NCBI GenBank assembly: GCA_001304855.1
Contig: BBZN01000012.1
Location: forward strand, 1 to 64,000
DNA length: 64,000 nucleotides
Origin: Clostridia bacterium UC5.1-1D2
Lineage (GTDB): Bacteria; Bacillota; Clostridia; Lachnospirales; Lachnospiraceae
Direction of reading: 5' to 3'
In this document: positions 10,368-19,745 of the stretch, piece by piece
How the letters are laid out: each line of letters begins with the position of its first letter
How positions within the stretch are numbered: the stretch's first letter is position 1
Made by a program: the position numbers and the translations under genes
Notes under the pieces: generated by a model
Database searches by the model: none
The model's input: the letters and a program-made list of their open reading frames with translations, nothing else
Told to the model about the DNA's origin: nothing

Positions 10368-10553
10368 TATCGTAAGTAATTCTGTGGACATTAGAAGGAG
10401 CTGAAGGGATTCCGATTCCTCTAAAATAAAGGGAGACTGGGGAAAATCCACAGAGATTTGCAGCATGGTGCAGGAGACATCAGCGTGCGGAACAATTTAT
10501 ACTATAAAACCTATACCGGCTTACAGGAAGGATTTGGAAAGGGGAAAGCAAAC

Positions 10554-12209
10554 ATGAGAAATAAATCATTGGATAAGCTGTTGATTGTATATTTTGGAGG
10601 TATTTTACTGTCAGTATTTATATTGTCTGCCGTTGTAACGCTGTGTCTTTATGAAATCAGTGCGGTAAACAAAGAAGTGCGCAGTGAAAATACATATGCA
10701 AGCCATCTGTATGAGGCCGAGATTGCCCACTATCAATGGAGTAAGAATTTAAACAACGCCATAAATTATGGTAAAGAGTTCACCGGTTCAAAAGATCCCA
10801 CCACCTGCGGTCTGGGCAAACTGATATATGGTGAGGATGCACAGGATGATACAGTTTTAAAATCTCTCTCTTCCGATGTTGAGGCGCTTCACAAAGAAAT
10901 CCATGCGTCGGCAGATACCATACTGGATCTCCTTAAGACGGATAAACAACAGGCTCTCACCACTTATATTGAGAAAACGGAGCCTAACATAGAGAAATTG
11001 GTTTCCAGATTGGGTCAGGCCATTGAGGAGAAAAATGCCAACAGTCTGGAGGTTGAACAGAAATTCACTCAAATAGTTACGCTTTCTGCGGTTGTCTGTG
11101 CAGTTGTGTTGATTATTGTACTGGTGGCCTGTATCAGCCTGTATCGCTTCCTGCACAGCGAGGTAATCCGGAATATCAAAAATCTGGTTGTTCAGATAGA
11201 AAAGCTCTCGGCGGGCATGCTTCATCTGGACTTTTCTACAAGATGTACCACCAGGGAGATGTCTTCTATAAGGGATACTCTGGACAAATCGTTAAAAGAG
11301 ATCTCCCAATATGTAGATGCGATCAGTTTCGGCATGGGAGAGTTTGCCAAGGGGAATTTTACATGCCGTTGCCCCATTACCTTCCGGGGAGATTTTGAAC
11401 AGATTCAGAATTCTATTGAGACATTCCAGGATAAAATGAACGGAACTCTGCTCAATCTGGAGATGGCTGCAGAGCAGGTGGGTGCAGGGGCAAATCAGGT
11501 ATCTGACAGCGCCCAGGCGCTGGCGCAGGGCGCCACGGAACAGGCCAGCAGCGTGCAGGAGTTATCGGCCACTATATCCGAGATATCCGATAAGCTGTCC
11601 CAGACGGCAGAGTATTCCCAGAATGCCAATAATCTGGGAAAAGAAACGGGCGACGCTGTGCGTCAGAGCCAGAATGAGATGAGGCAGATGCTGGAATCCA
11701 TTAAGGAAATGAGTGATGCCAGCAAGAAAATACAGCAGATAATCAAGACTATAGAGGACATCGCTTTTGAGACGAATATACTTTCTCTTAATGCGGCAGT
11801 TGAGGCAGCCAGAGCCGGATCGGCAGGCCAGGGCTTCGCAGTAGTTGCCGAGGAGGTAAGAAGTCTGGCTCAGCAGTCGGCCGATGCGGCAAAGAACACG
11901 GCAAATCTCATTGGTAATTCCTTAAAATATGTGGACAGCAGTGAGAAGCTGGCGGCGAATACAGGCGCTGCATTTGAGAATGTGGCAAAACACGTTGAAA
12001 ATATTCTGGATATGGTGGATCGTATTGCTCAGGCGTCAAAGGAACAGTCTGCTGCTGTAAGCCAGATTTCCCAGGGGATCGACCAGATTTCTGCAGTTGT
12101 CCAGACGAACTCCGCTACCTCGGAGGAGAGCGCAGCAGCCAGTGAGGAGCTGAACGGGCAGGCAGGAATGATGCATACTCTGGTAGGGCAATTCCAGCTG
12201 TTAAAATAA
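10554..12209 (+). CDS. Methyl-accepting chemotaxis protein
   Basis: An intact 551-residue chemoreceptor: an N-terminal membrane helix ([20 protein letters not shown]), a short sensory region, a second helix ([18 protein letters not shown]), HAMP, and the signalling domain with [20 protein letters not shown] at the tip and [14 protein letters not shown] near the end. The chosen ATG at 10554 has GGAAAGGGGAAA upstream; an open frame from 10458 lacks a ribosome site. Compared with the divergent receptor, the ligand region is unrelated in sequence, so the two probably sense different signals but feed the same pathway. Confidence 0.9.
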   Translation: MRNKSLDKLLIVYFGGILLSVFILSAVVTLCLYEISAVNKEVRSENTYASHLYEAEIAHYQWSKNLNNAINYGKEFTGSKDPTTCGLGKLIYGEDAQDDTVLKSLSSDVEALHKEIHASADTILDLLKTDKQQALTTYIEKTEPNIEKLVSRLGQAIEEKNANSLEVEQKFTQIVTLSAVVCAVVLIIVLVACISLYRFLHSEVIRNIKNLVVQIEKLSAGMLHLDFSTRCTTREMSSIRDTLDKSLKEISQYVDAISFGMGEFAKGNFTCRCPITFRGDFEQIQNSIETFQDKMNGTLLNLEMAAEQVGAGANQVSDSAQALAQGATEQASSVQELSATISEISDKLSQTAEYSQNANNLGKETGDAVRQSQNEMRQMLESIKEMSDASKKIQQIIKTIEDIAFETNILSLNAAVEAARAGSAGQGFAVVAEEVRSLAQQSADAAKNTANLIGNSLKYVDSSEKLAANTGAAFENVAKHVENILDMVDRIAQASKEQSAAVSQISQGIDQISAVVQTNSATSEESAAASEELNGQAGMMHTLVGQFQLLK

Positions 12210-12225
12210 AAGAACAGCAGAAGAC

Positions 12226-12330
12226 AGGGCGTTGCAAAATTGTTTTCCATCACAACATGGGTTTCCGCACAGGGTCAGCGGATACCGATGCTTGTGACGG
12301 ATCAGAATTTTGCGGCGCCTTCCTTTTTTG
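12226..12330. repeat. Long imperfect palindrome (44-base arms) with T-run, GCAAAA family
   Basis: The arm AGGGCGTTGCAAAATT at 12226 pairs with AATTTTGCGGCGCCT at 12306-12320. The inner parts (ATCACAA/TTGTGAC, CATGGGT/ACCGATG, TCCGC/GCGGA) also pair, and a T-run follows. It probably terminates the chemoreceptor transcript. Its outer arms resemble the elements at 8046 and 57912, suggesting a dispersed palindromic family. Confidence 0.55.
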
Positions 12331-12392
12331 TTGAAGTTACGGCTTTCCGGGCGTATAATAAAACAGAATGTCCAGGGAGGAGAGCGTGAGAT

Positions 12393-13730
12393 ATGGTTAC
12401 AGATTTGACAGTTGATCATCCTGACAGGACGCTTTGGCGTTTTGTGCTGCCCATGTTCATTAGCGTGATGTTTCAGCAGTTTTATAATATAGCAGACAGT
12501 ATGATAGCAGGACGGTTTGCAGGAGAGGACGCCCTGGCGGCAGTGGGGGCTTCCTATCCCATTACCGTTATTTTTATGGCCTTTGCAGTGGGAAGCAATC
12601 TGGGAGCCTCAGTGGTGGTATCCAGACTCTTTGGAGCCAGGAATACGGGGAGGATGAAGACTGCCGTTTATACAGCCTTCATAGCCTGCGGGGTTATGAG
12701 CGCGGCGCTGACGGTTATGGGTTATCTGTACTGCAAAGATTTGATGGCAGTGATACACACGCCTGATAATATATTTGCAGACGGAGAACTGTATTTAAAG
12801 ATATATGTGTATGGCCTTACTTTTCTGATCCTCTACAATGTGTGCACCGGTATATTCACGGCGCTGGGGGACTCCAGGACTCCGCTGTATTTTCTTATCG
12901 GATCCTCCATAGGAAATATAGTGCTGGACTACTGGTTTGTGGCCGGACTGCACATGGGCGTGGCAGGTGTGGCCTGGGCTACCTTTCTGGCCCAGGGGTT
13001 GTCGGCTGTGCTGGCCCTGGGGACTTTGGCCCGCCGGCTGAAAAGCATGGAAAGCTCCGGCAGGACGGAACTGTTTGACTGGCGTCTGCTGGGCCAGATT
13101 GCAGCCATAGCGGTGCCAAGTATTATGCAGCAGAGCGTTCTTTCCGTAGGCAATATGTTTGTCCAGGAGATCGTGAACAGGTACGGCTCAGCCGTTATTG
13201 CCGGGTATTCGGGCGCCATTAAACTGAACACCTTTGCCGTCAATGGGTTCATGTCCCTTGGGGGCTGCCTGTCCGGCTATACGGCCCAAAATTTGGGTGC
13301 AGGGAAGCTTTCCAGGCTGCCTATGGGATTTAAGACGGGAGTCCGGCTTTCCCTGATTGCTTCCCTCCCCTTTGTTATACTGTATTTTAGTTTCAGCCGT
13401 CAGATGATGGGACTGTTTTTGGGAGCTGAAAGTCAGCAGGCCATCGCTTCCGGCGTGGAGTTCCTGAAAATTGTAAGTCCCTGGTACTTTATGATTTCCA
13501 TCAAACTTATGTGTGACGGAGTGATTCGGGGTTCGGGGGCGATGCTGTACTTTGTGATGGCTACTGTTCCTGACCTGATTCTGAGGATTGCTGTGGCGAA
13601 CGTGCTTACGCGCGCCTTTGACAGCAGGGGAATCTGGATGGCATGGCCTTTTGGATGGATTGTGGCGACTGCGCTTACCCTTTTCTTTTACAGGAGAATT
13701 GTTACAGGGAAATATAAGATCCATATGTAG
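12393..13730 (+). CDS. MATE-family multidrug/sodium antiporter
   Basis: A 445-residue inner-membrane protein with about twelve transmembrane segments and two homologous halves of the MATE fold, e.g. FVLPMFISVMFQQFYNIADS near the start and its repeat IAVPSIMQQSVLSVGNMFVQ near residue 230. The family exports cationic compounds in exchange for Na+ or H+. The substrate cannot be told from sequence. The start at 12393 has GGGAGGAGAG upstream. It is read intact. Confidence 0.85.
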   Translation: MVTDLTVDHPDRTLWRFVLPMFISVMFQQFYNIADSMIAGRFAGEDALAAVGASYPITVIFMAFAVGSNLGASVVVSRLFGARNTGRMKTAVYTAFIACGVMSAALTVMGYLYCKDLMAVIHTPDNIFADGELYLKIYVYGLTFLILYNVCTGIFTALGDSRTPLYFLIGSSIGNIVLDYWFVAGLHMGVAGVAWATFLAQGLSAVLALGTLARRLKSMESSGRTELFDWRLLGQIAAIAVPSIMQQSVLSVGNMFVQEIVNRYGSAVIAGYSGAIKLNTFAVNGFMSLGGCLSGYTAQNLGAGKLSRLPMGFKTGVRLSLIASLPFVILYFSFSRQMMGLFLGAESQQAIASGVEFLKIVSPWYFMISIKLMCDGVIRGSGAMLYFVMATVPDLILRIAVANVLTRAFDSRGIWMAWPFGWIVATALTLFFYRRIVTGKYKIHM

Positions 13731-13795
13731 CATATCCGGGTATGGGGAATCTGTGAACCTTTTGTGAAAAAAATGTTTCTGGAAGCAATTGACTC

Positions 13796-13871
13796 TTGAT
13801 GGATAAAAATCTTTGTGCTAGGATAACTGTATCAATATGCATTCTCCTTCTGGCTGCGGCGGGGAGAATGC
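13796..13871 (+). promoter_or_regulatory. Promoter and leader hairpin of the LtaS-like gene
   Basis: TTGATG (13796-13801), a 17-base spacer and TAGGAT (13819-13824, with TGC before it) form a likely promoter. The leader then carries GCATTCTCC...GGGAGAATGC (13839-13871), a 9-10 bp stem without a T-run that ends shortly before the ribosome site. Confidence 0.45.
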
Positions 13872-13889
13872 CTAAAGGGACGGTAATCT

Positions 13890-15748
13890 GTGACAAGAGA
13901 TAAGTGGATGCAACTGTTAAAAAGAATAGGGAAGATAACTGGAACCGTGTGCCTGCTGCTGGCGCCCTGTGCCTCCTACATACTGTTTGAGCACGTTACC
14001 GGCAACCTGGCTGCGGTTTCTTTGCCTATGGCTTTGCTGAATATAGCGTGGTTTTATGTGCTGTATTTGCTTGTCTTTGGAATATGCGGAAACAGCCGCG
14101 CGGCGGTGCCTCTGGTTTCCGTGTTTTTGCTGCTCCTGTCTATGGGAGAGGCATTTGTGGTGGCTGTGAGAAGCCGCCCTGTTATGCTTTGGGATGTATT
14201 GGCTTTAAGGACTGCAGTGACTGTGTCCGGCAATTATGAATTTGTTTTTACCACTGCTATGAAGTCTGCCTGTGCAGCTGTGGCGCTAATGAATGCAGCG
14301 CTCTGGTTTGTCCCTTTCAAAGTTTCAGGCTGGAAAAAAAGGCTTGGAACGGCAGCGGGGATATTGGGAGCGGCAGCCGGTTTTGCAGCCTATTTTTACA
14401 TAGCGATAGTTCCCGGCCGGGACTTGGAATCAATATGTGGGAGGTAACAAAGAGTTATCAGGAGTACGGGTATATTTTGTCCACGGCTGTTTCTGTCCAG
14501 TACATGGTGAAAAAACCGCCGGCAGGGTACAGTCAGGCTAAAGTCAGGTCCATTTATCGGAGAATTGCGGATGGGCAGGAGGAAGTGCAGCTGGTTTCGG
14601 CAGGAGCCGTGTCTCCCGGGGAGGAGAGTATTTCCCCGGTAAATATTATCTGTATTATGAATGAAAGTCTTTCGGAACTCAGGGCCGCAGGGGATTTCAC
14701 CACGAATATCGAATACTTTCCCTTTTTAAACAGTCTGGAGGAGAATACGGTGAAGGGCAGCCTGGCAGTGCCTGTATTCGGTTCCATGACCAGCAATACG
14801 GAGTTTGAATTCCTCACAGGAGACTCCATGGCCATGCTGCCGTCCAATTCCATCGCATACCAGTTTAATGTGAAACCGGGCGCCTATTCTCTGGTAAGCA
14901 CCCTGAAAGACCAGGGATACGGGGCCGTTGCCATGCACCCTTATCCGGGGGACAACTGGAACCGGGTGGAATGCTATGAAAATATGGGCTTTGATGTGTT
15001 CCTGGACGAGGAATTCTATGAGGACAGCCCACAGCTGCGCAATTATGTCAGTGACAGGGCTGACTATGACAAGCTGATTGAGGTGATAGAGAGCAAAGAA
15101 TCGCCGGATGACAGGCTGTTTATTTTTAACGTGACCATGCAGAATCATGGAGGGTATGAGGGAACCTACGATAATTTTCAACAGGAGGTATGGCTCACAG
15201 GGGAGCTGGAAGGCAAATATCCCAGGACAGACCAGTATCTGTCCCTGATGAAAAAGTCGGATGAAGCTTTGGAATATCTTCTGGATTATTTTAAAAACGT
15301 GGATCAGCCTACGATGATTGTCATGTTTGGAGACCATCAGCCAAGTGTGGAGGATGGGTTTTTCGACCATATCTATGGAATGGCAAGCTCAGATGTACCT
15401 GTTCAGGACCATCTGATGTGGTATGAGACACCCTTTATCATTTGGACTAACTATGACATGCCCTCTGAGAATATGGGAAAGCTGGGTTCAATCTATCTGT
15501 CCTCTGAACTGCTGGACAGAGCTAACCTGGAGATGACTCCTTATAACCGGTTCCTGCTGGAATTGAAGGAGGTTCTCCCTGTGGTGCATTTTCTGGGATG
15601 TTATGACAGGGAAGATAACTATTATTATTGGGCCAAGGCCGAATCGGACCGCTGCCCATACAAAGATCTTGTACTGGACTATGAGGCTCTGGTGTACAAC
15701 CACAGTCTGGATAATAAAAAAATAAAGGAAATGTTTGTAATAAAATAG
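13890..15748 (+). CDS. LtaS-family phosphoglycerol transferase / sulfatase-fold membrane enzyme (frameshifted)
   Basis: About 619 residues: four or five N-terminal membrane helices, then an extracellular sulfatase-like domain. LtaS-type active-site features are visible: the metal-binding MNESLSE, the Thr nucleophile region TSNTEFEFLTG, MQNHGGY and the metal site FGDHQPS. It would transfer glycerol-phosphate (lipoteichoic-acid-like polymer or glycan decoration) at the cell surface. One G appears lost near 14428 (DLGINMWE junction), splitting the frame between the membrane part and the enzyme. The start is GTG 13890 with AAAGGGA upstream. Confidence 0.85.
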
Positions 15749-15831
15749 TACCAGCCAAGAAAAACTTGTAAAAGCACTTGGCAAGCCGCCCCCGCATAGA
15801 ATAAGATTAAGAATATGCAGGGTGGCTATCT

Positions 15832-16461
15832 TTGAAGACTTTTCCTAAACCATTATCAGCAGGAGAAGAGAAGGAGTGTCTGGAACGTCTGAAGGAGGGC
15901 GACCAGGCAGCCCGGGATATGCTGATAGAACACAACATGCGTCTGGTCGCCCATGTGGTAAAAAAGTACCAGGGTTCTGATTACGATACAGAAGACCTGC
16001 TTTCCGTAGGCACCATCGGCCTTATAAAGGCAGTGAATACATTTAATGCAGATAAGGGCTCCAGGCTTGCCACCTATGCAGCCAGATGCGTAGAGAATGA
16101 GATACTGATGCTTCTGCGGGCCAGCAGGAAATATTCCAGGGAGGTTTCTCTTTTTGAACCCATCGGGGTAGACAAGGACGGAGAAACCGTAAGCCTGGTG
16201 GACGTTATTGAGATGGATAACAAGGAGACCCTGGATCTGATGATACTGAGCCAGGATGTGAAGGAACTTTATGAAGCCTTTGAAACCTGCCTGACGGAGA
16301 CGGAGAAAACAGTGTTGGGCATGCGGTACGGGCTTTACAAGGGTAAAGAATACACCCAGCGTGAGATTGCCGGGCAACTGGGAATCTCACGTTCTTATGT
16401 CAGCCGGATAGAGAAGAAGGCCATTGAAAAAATACGGGCTGAGTTTCAGCGGAGCGGCTGA
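15832..16461 (+). CDS. RNA polymerase sigma factor, sporulation sigma-K-like
   Basis: A 209-residue sigma-70 family protein. Region 2 is clear (DTEDLLSVGTIGLIKAV, YAARCVENEILMLLR), followed by VSLFEPIGVDKDGETVSLVD, a phrase typical of sigma-K/sigma-E sporulation factors, and region 4 with a helix-turn-helix (TQREIAGQLGISRSYVSRIEKKA). No pro-sequence is seen. It starts at TTG 15832 with a weak ribosome site. Upstream GCATAGAATAAG resembles a sigma-E -10 element (weak evidence). Its last codons (EFQRSG) differ from those of a second copy of the 3' end at 18297-18361, which would read EFAKHG; see the insertion entries. Confidence 0.82.
   Translation: MKTFPKPLSAGEEKECLERLKEGDQAARDMLIEHNMRLVAHVVKKYQGSDYDTEDLLSVGTIGLIKAVNTFNADKGSRLATYAARCVENEILMLLRASRKYSREVSLFEPIGVDKDGETVSLVDVIEMDNKETLDLMILSQDVKELYEAFETCLTETEKTVLGMRYGLYKGKEYTQREIAGQLGISRSYVSRIEKKAIEKIRAEFQRSG
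16396..16446 (+). repeat. Left 51-base direct repeat within the sigma gene 3' end
   Basis: It matches 18297-18347 at 47 of 51 positions in direct orientation and encodes YVSRIEKKAIEKIRAEF of the sigma factor. The two copies enclose 1.9 kb of decayed foreign-looking genes, as expected for attL/attR of an element that integrated in the gene 3' end. Confidence 0.65.
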
Positions 16462-16495
16462 AAGAAGTTGTAAATACGGAAAATATAATGGTAGA

Positions 16496-16545
16496 GGAAG
16501 CGTCGGGGCCCATGTTTTGTGCAATCCCGGCGCTTTTCTTCCTGA
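16496..16545 (+). terminator. Terminator after the sigma gene
   Basis: AAGCG(TC)GGG pairs with CCC(GG)CGCTT across a loop of about 17 bases, followed by TTCTTCC. Confidence 0.5.
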
Positions 16546-16546
16546 A

Positions 16547-16942
16547 AAGGATATGTTACAATTTGAAAAATTTGCCTGTTTGAAATATCTAAACTCATTT
16601 TCACTTAAAACGTCCTTGGAGGTCTAAGGTAAAACAGGCTTTGGGGACACAATGCTGCATTATCTAAGTTTAATATGGTCATTTTTATATAAAAGACTAA
16701 ATGGTATTTGACACTGATATTAATTCATATAATTAATTTAGTCAATTGATAACAAAAATACTAAGTTGACAGTTGCTTGAGGTAACGAGCAGTGCCAGGA
16801 CGAAATGAAATTGGCTGCCGGGAGCTTGCTTTTGGGCAGACCGGTTTTGGACAGGCATGATAGTGGGACAGCACGCATCGAGATGGAGCGAAGGGAAATC
16901 GAGATGGCACTGCGGGTGGGCAAGGGTTTGTTGGGATGAAGG
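16547..16942. other. Interval without a recognisable gene inside the insertion
   Basis: The stretch holds an inverted repeat (GCCTGTTT near 16571 and AAAACAGGC near 16632) and a roughly 50-codon open frame ending at TGA 16937-16939 (EMERREIEMALRVGK) that I cannot assign. It may be the tail of the gene that preceded the hsdS remnant. Confidence 0.3.
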
Positions 16943-17227
16943 ATGGCCAGGCTTATAGATATTACAGGTAAAGCACTTACAGGTGAATGGGGAGTTGATG
17001 ATGAATCTGGAAACGGCATACCAGTTCTCAGAACGACAAATTTTACCAATAATGGAATCGTGGATTATCAAAATGTTGTGACTCGATGTATAGCGAAGAA
17101 GAATATAGAAGAGAAATAGTTAAGTGCTGGGGATATTATTATTGAAAAATCAAAAGTTGCAGTGAAATAATCATCAGATGAAACACAGTTGTTATTTGAC
17201 TCACTTATGCAAAAATATTTTGGCTAG
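16943..17227 (+). pseudogene. Remnant of a type I restriction specificity subunit (hsdS)
   Basis: The frame from ATG 16943 reads like the start of an HsdS target-recognition domain (GEWGVDDESGNGIPVLRTTN, NVVTRCIAKKNIEEK). It stops at TAG 17117, continues in frame with SAGDIIIEKS, stops again, and ends with DETQLLFDSLMQKYFG, which looks like an HsdS C-terminus. More than 250 central residues of a normal HsdS are missing, so this is a true deletion remnant and not only a sequencing error. No hsdR or hsdM is present. Confidence 0.65.
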
Positions 17228-17241
17228 AAAGGATTGCAGAT

Positions 17242-17535
17242 ATGGAAGATAATGGAATTTCCCCAATCGTGTTATAGGAAATTAAAGAGATTGTAAAAAA
17301 GAATGACGTACAGAAGGTAATTCTTTTTGGCTCTCGGGCAAGAGGAAATTATCATCGGGCAAGTGACATTGATTTAGCTGTCAAAGGAAAAGATGTTCTG
17401 GGATTTACTTTTGATGTAAAAGAAAAAACATCAACATTATTAGATTTTGATGTCGTAAATTTGGCTGATGATTTACAAGATTCCTTTCGTCAGCAAATTA
17501 TGAAGGAAGGGGTGCTTTTGTATGAGGAAATTTGA
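17242..17535 (+). pseudogene. MNT nucleotidyltransferase antitoxin with premature stop
   Basis: A minimal nucleotidyltransferase with the motif GSRARGNYHRASDIDLAV (G-S-x10-D-x-D), as in MntA/HI0073 proteins that AMPylate and neutralise HEPN toxins. The ATG at 17242 is followed by an in-frame TAG at codon 12 (17275-17277), where TTA GAG GAA would be expected, so it is either mutated or a base error. Its end overlaps the HEPN start at 17522, the standard paired arrangement. Confidence 0.7.
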
Positions 17536-17911
17536 CAATTATGTTTCTAATCTTGCTGTATTAGAGAAGGCCCAAAATGAAGATTTAAACAATGAGTTTA
17601 TTATTAGCGGAATTATTGTTAAGTTTGCAATTCAATTTGAACTCAGCTGGAAAGTCTTAAAAGAACTGATGCGTTACGAAGGGAAAAACATTGCCAATAC
17701 AGGTTCCCCCAGAGAGATCTTAAAGGCGGCAATATCCATTTATAGACGAAAAGGTGTATCTTTCCATGTTGAAAAACAGAAATGACATGTCACATATTTA
17801 TGACGGAAATGCAGCAAAAAGATTAGTGGAATTGATTTTGCAGGAATATATTCCAGAATTTCAAAAATTAAAACAACAATATTTTAAACTGCTATGGAGA
17901 AACGATAAAAG
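17522..17911 (+). CDS. HEPN ribonuclease toxin / HI0074-family partner (frameshifted, end altered)
   Basis: An all-helical HEPN protein of the nucleotidyltransferase-substrate-binding (HI0074) family. The conserved RX4HXY motif is seen as RNDMSHIY, which in type VII toxin-antitoxin systems is the RNase site and the Tyr target of AMPylation. The frame changes near 17740 (ISI/DEKVYLSML junction). The native 3' end is missing: the frame runs on without stop into an unrelated AlbA_2-like segment and ends only at 18263. Confidence 0.65.
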
Positions 17912-17984
17912 AAATAGTTTAACCTTATCAAGGAAGTCTCCCGCTTCAATGTCGTGGAGATACAAGCGGTGGTTGGAGACTTGC

Positions 17985-18263
17985 TTGTTTCAGCGGGTGT
18001 TCAAGCGCCCACTGGATGAGGAAGATTCTTTTGATTACGGAATTGGCGGTGAGACTAACGGAAAACCAACGGAAAACCTTACGCAAACGGAACAAAATAG
18101 TTTGGCAGTAATTTGCGATAACCCGATGATTACGCAGCTACAGCTAACACAAAAGATTGGAATATCAGAGGGAGAAATTCGCTGCTCAATCAGAGGATTG
18201 AGAAAAAAGGGAATCCTGAGTCGAATGGGCTCGAATAGAAAAGGCAGCTGGGTAATCCGTTGA
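17985..18263 (+). pseudogene. C-terminal remnant of an AlbA_2/Schlafen-like transcriptional regulator
   Basis: Residues QRVFKRPLDEEDSFDYG followed by LTQKIGISEGEIRCSIRGLR and a final GSNRKGSWVIR resemble the C-terminal winged helix of AlbA_2-domain DNA-binding proteins common on mobile elements. Only about 90 residues remain, fused in frame to the HEPN gene. Confidence 0.5.
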
Positions 18264-18296
18264 AAATAAATTTTTAACCCTGACTTGACAGGAGCG

Positions 18297-18347
18297 TATG
18301 TCAGCCGGATAGAGAATAAGGCCATTGAAAAAATATGAGCGGAGTTT
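18297..18347 (+). repeat. Right 51-base repeat: displaced 3' end of the sigma gene
   Basis: A copy of 16396-16446 with four differences. In the sigma frame it reads YVSRIENKAIEKI, then TGA in place of the Arg codon, then AEFAKHG and TAA. This looks like the ancestral end of the sigma gene, now decayed and separated by the insertion. A tandem duplication of the sigma gene is the alternative. Confidence 0.6.
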
Positions 18348-18460
18348 GCAAAGCATGGATAAAAATGGAAGATTTTAAAAGAAATTCAATAAAAAAGTGT
18401 CAAAAGTTCAAAAGATTGTGCATTGTTTTATGAGGGATTTGCCTTTATACTATTCATAGC

Positions 18461-18495
18461 AGGCGGGGCCGGTTGATACCTGTTCCGCCTTTTTG
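18461..18495 (+). terminator. Terminator-like hairpin in the galE upstream region
   Basis: AGGCGG pairs with CCGCCT across 18 bases and is followed by TTTTT. It lies 35 bases before galE and downstream of a TATACT-like -10 (18447), so it could be an attenuator or just the end of an upstream transcript. Confidence 0.5.
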
Positions 18496-18529
18496 CAGCT
18501 AAACATGTGTTCATGAAGGAGGAGCAGCG

Positions 18530-19545
18530 ATGGCAATTTTAGTGACTGGAGGCGCCGGTTATATCGGCAGCCATACTTGTGTGGAACTGTTGAATGCAGG
18601 CTATGACGTGGTAGTAGTGGACAATCTGTATAACTCCAGCGAAAAGGCTTTGGAGCGGGTGGAAACCATTACCGGAAAAAAGGTAAAATTCTATAAAGTG
18701 GACATACTGGACCAGCAGGCCCTCAAGGATGTGTTTGACAGGGAATCCATCCAGTCGGTGATTCACTTTGCCGGTCTTAAGGCTGTAGGCGAGTCTGTAC
18801 ATAAGCCTCTGGAGTATTACCACAACAATATTACGGGAACCCTGATACTCTGTGATGAGATGAGAAAACACGGAGTAAAGGACATCGTGTTCAGCTCCTC
18901 CGCCACTGTATACGGCGACCCGGCTGAGATTCCCATCACAGAGAACTGCCCCAAAGGTGAGATTACCAATCCCTACGGACGTACGAAAGGCATGCTGGAG
19001 CAGATACTTACGGATTTGCATACTGCAGATGAGGAGTGGAATGTGGTCCTGCTCCGTTATTTTAATCCTATCGGCGCTCATGAGAGCGGTCTCATTGGCG
19101 AAGATCCGAAGGAATTCCCAATAATCTTGTGCCCTACATTGCACAGGTGGCAGTAGGAAAATTAGAATATCTGAATGTATTCGGCGACGATTATGATACG
19201 CCGGACGGAACCGGAATCAGGGATTATATCCATGTGGTGGATCTGGCAAAAGGACATGTCAAGGCAGTGCAGAAGCTTGCCGACAAAGACGGCGTCAGCA
19301 TCTATAATCTGGGAACCGGTGTGGGATACAGCGTGCTGGATGTACTTCATGCCTATGAGAAGGCCTGCAAAAAGACTCTCAGGTATGAGATCAAACCACG
19401 GAGAGACGGAGATGTGGCCACCTGCTATTCAGATTCGGCCAAGGCAGGCAGAGAGCTGGGATGGAAGGCTGAAAAGGGAATAGAGGAGATGTGTGCAGAT
19501 TCCTGGAGATGGCAGTCCATGAATCCCGAAGGATACAGAGATTAG
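18530..19545 (+). CDS. galE: UDP-glucose 4-epimerase (frameshifted)
   Basis: Interconverts UDP-glucose and UDP-galactose for galactose use and surface sugars. Seen: the NAD-binding [19 protein letters not shown] (catalytic Ser region), YGRTKGMLE (catalytic Tyr-x3-Lys) and YFNPIGAH. One G appears lost near 19113 ([13 protein letters not shown] junction); the restored length of 338 residues is exactly typical. The start has GGAGGAGC upstream. Confidence 0.93.
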
Positions 19546-19555
19546 AGTTTAATAT

Positions 19556-19600
19556 AAGGCCCTGGAGCAGATATGAAAAGTCTGCTTCCAGGGCCTTTCT
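19556..19600 (+). terminator. Terminator after galE
   Basis: AAGGCCCTGGAAGCAGA-type stem: GGCCCTGGA and GCAGA pair with TCTGC and TCCAGGGCC, followed by TTTCT. Confidence 0.8.
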
Positions 19601-19745
19601 GCCGTCTCTGCACAGATTTGGAAGGAAGTTGCGGCAGAATACAGGAGAGAAAATGACGAACAAATGTTTGCTAAAATGGTTGCTTTTACAGGCATAGTAT
19701 GTTAAACTATAGGAAATACAAACATATGTTCTTGGCGGTGATAAA

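Noticed and set aside
10081-10553. Sigma-28 promoters for the chemoreceptor genes
   Set aside because: No TAAA-N15-GCCGATAA-like match with acceptable spacing was found on either strand.
16396-18361. A functional skin element
   Set aside because: No recombinase gene is present, the sigma gene is complete with its own end, and the insert is only about 1.9 kb and decayed.
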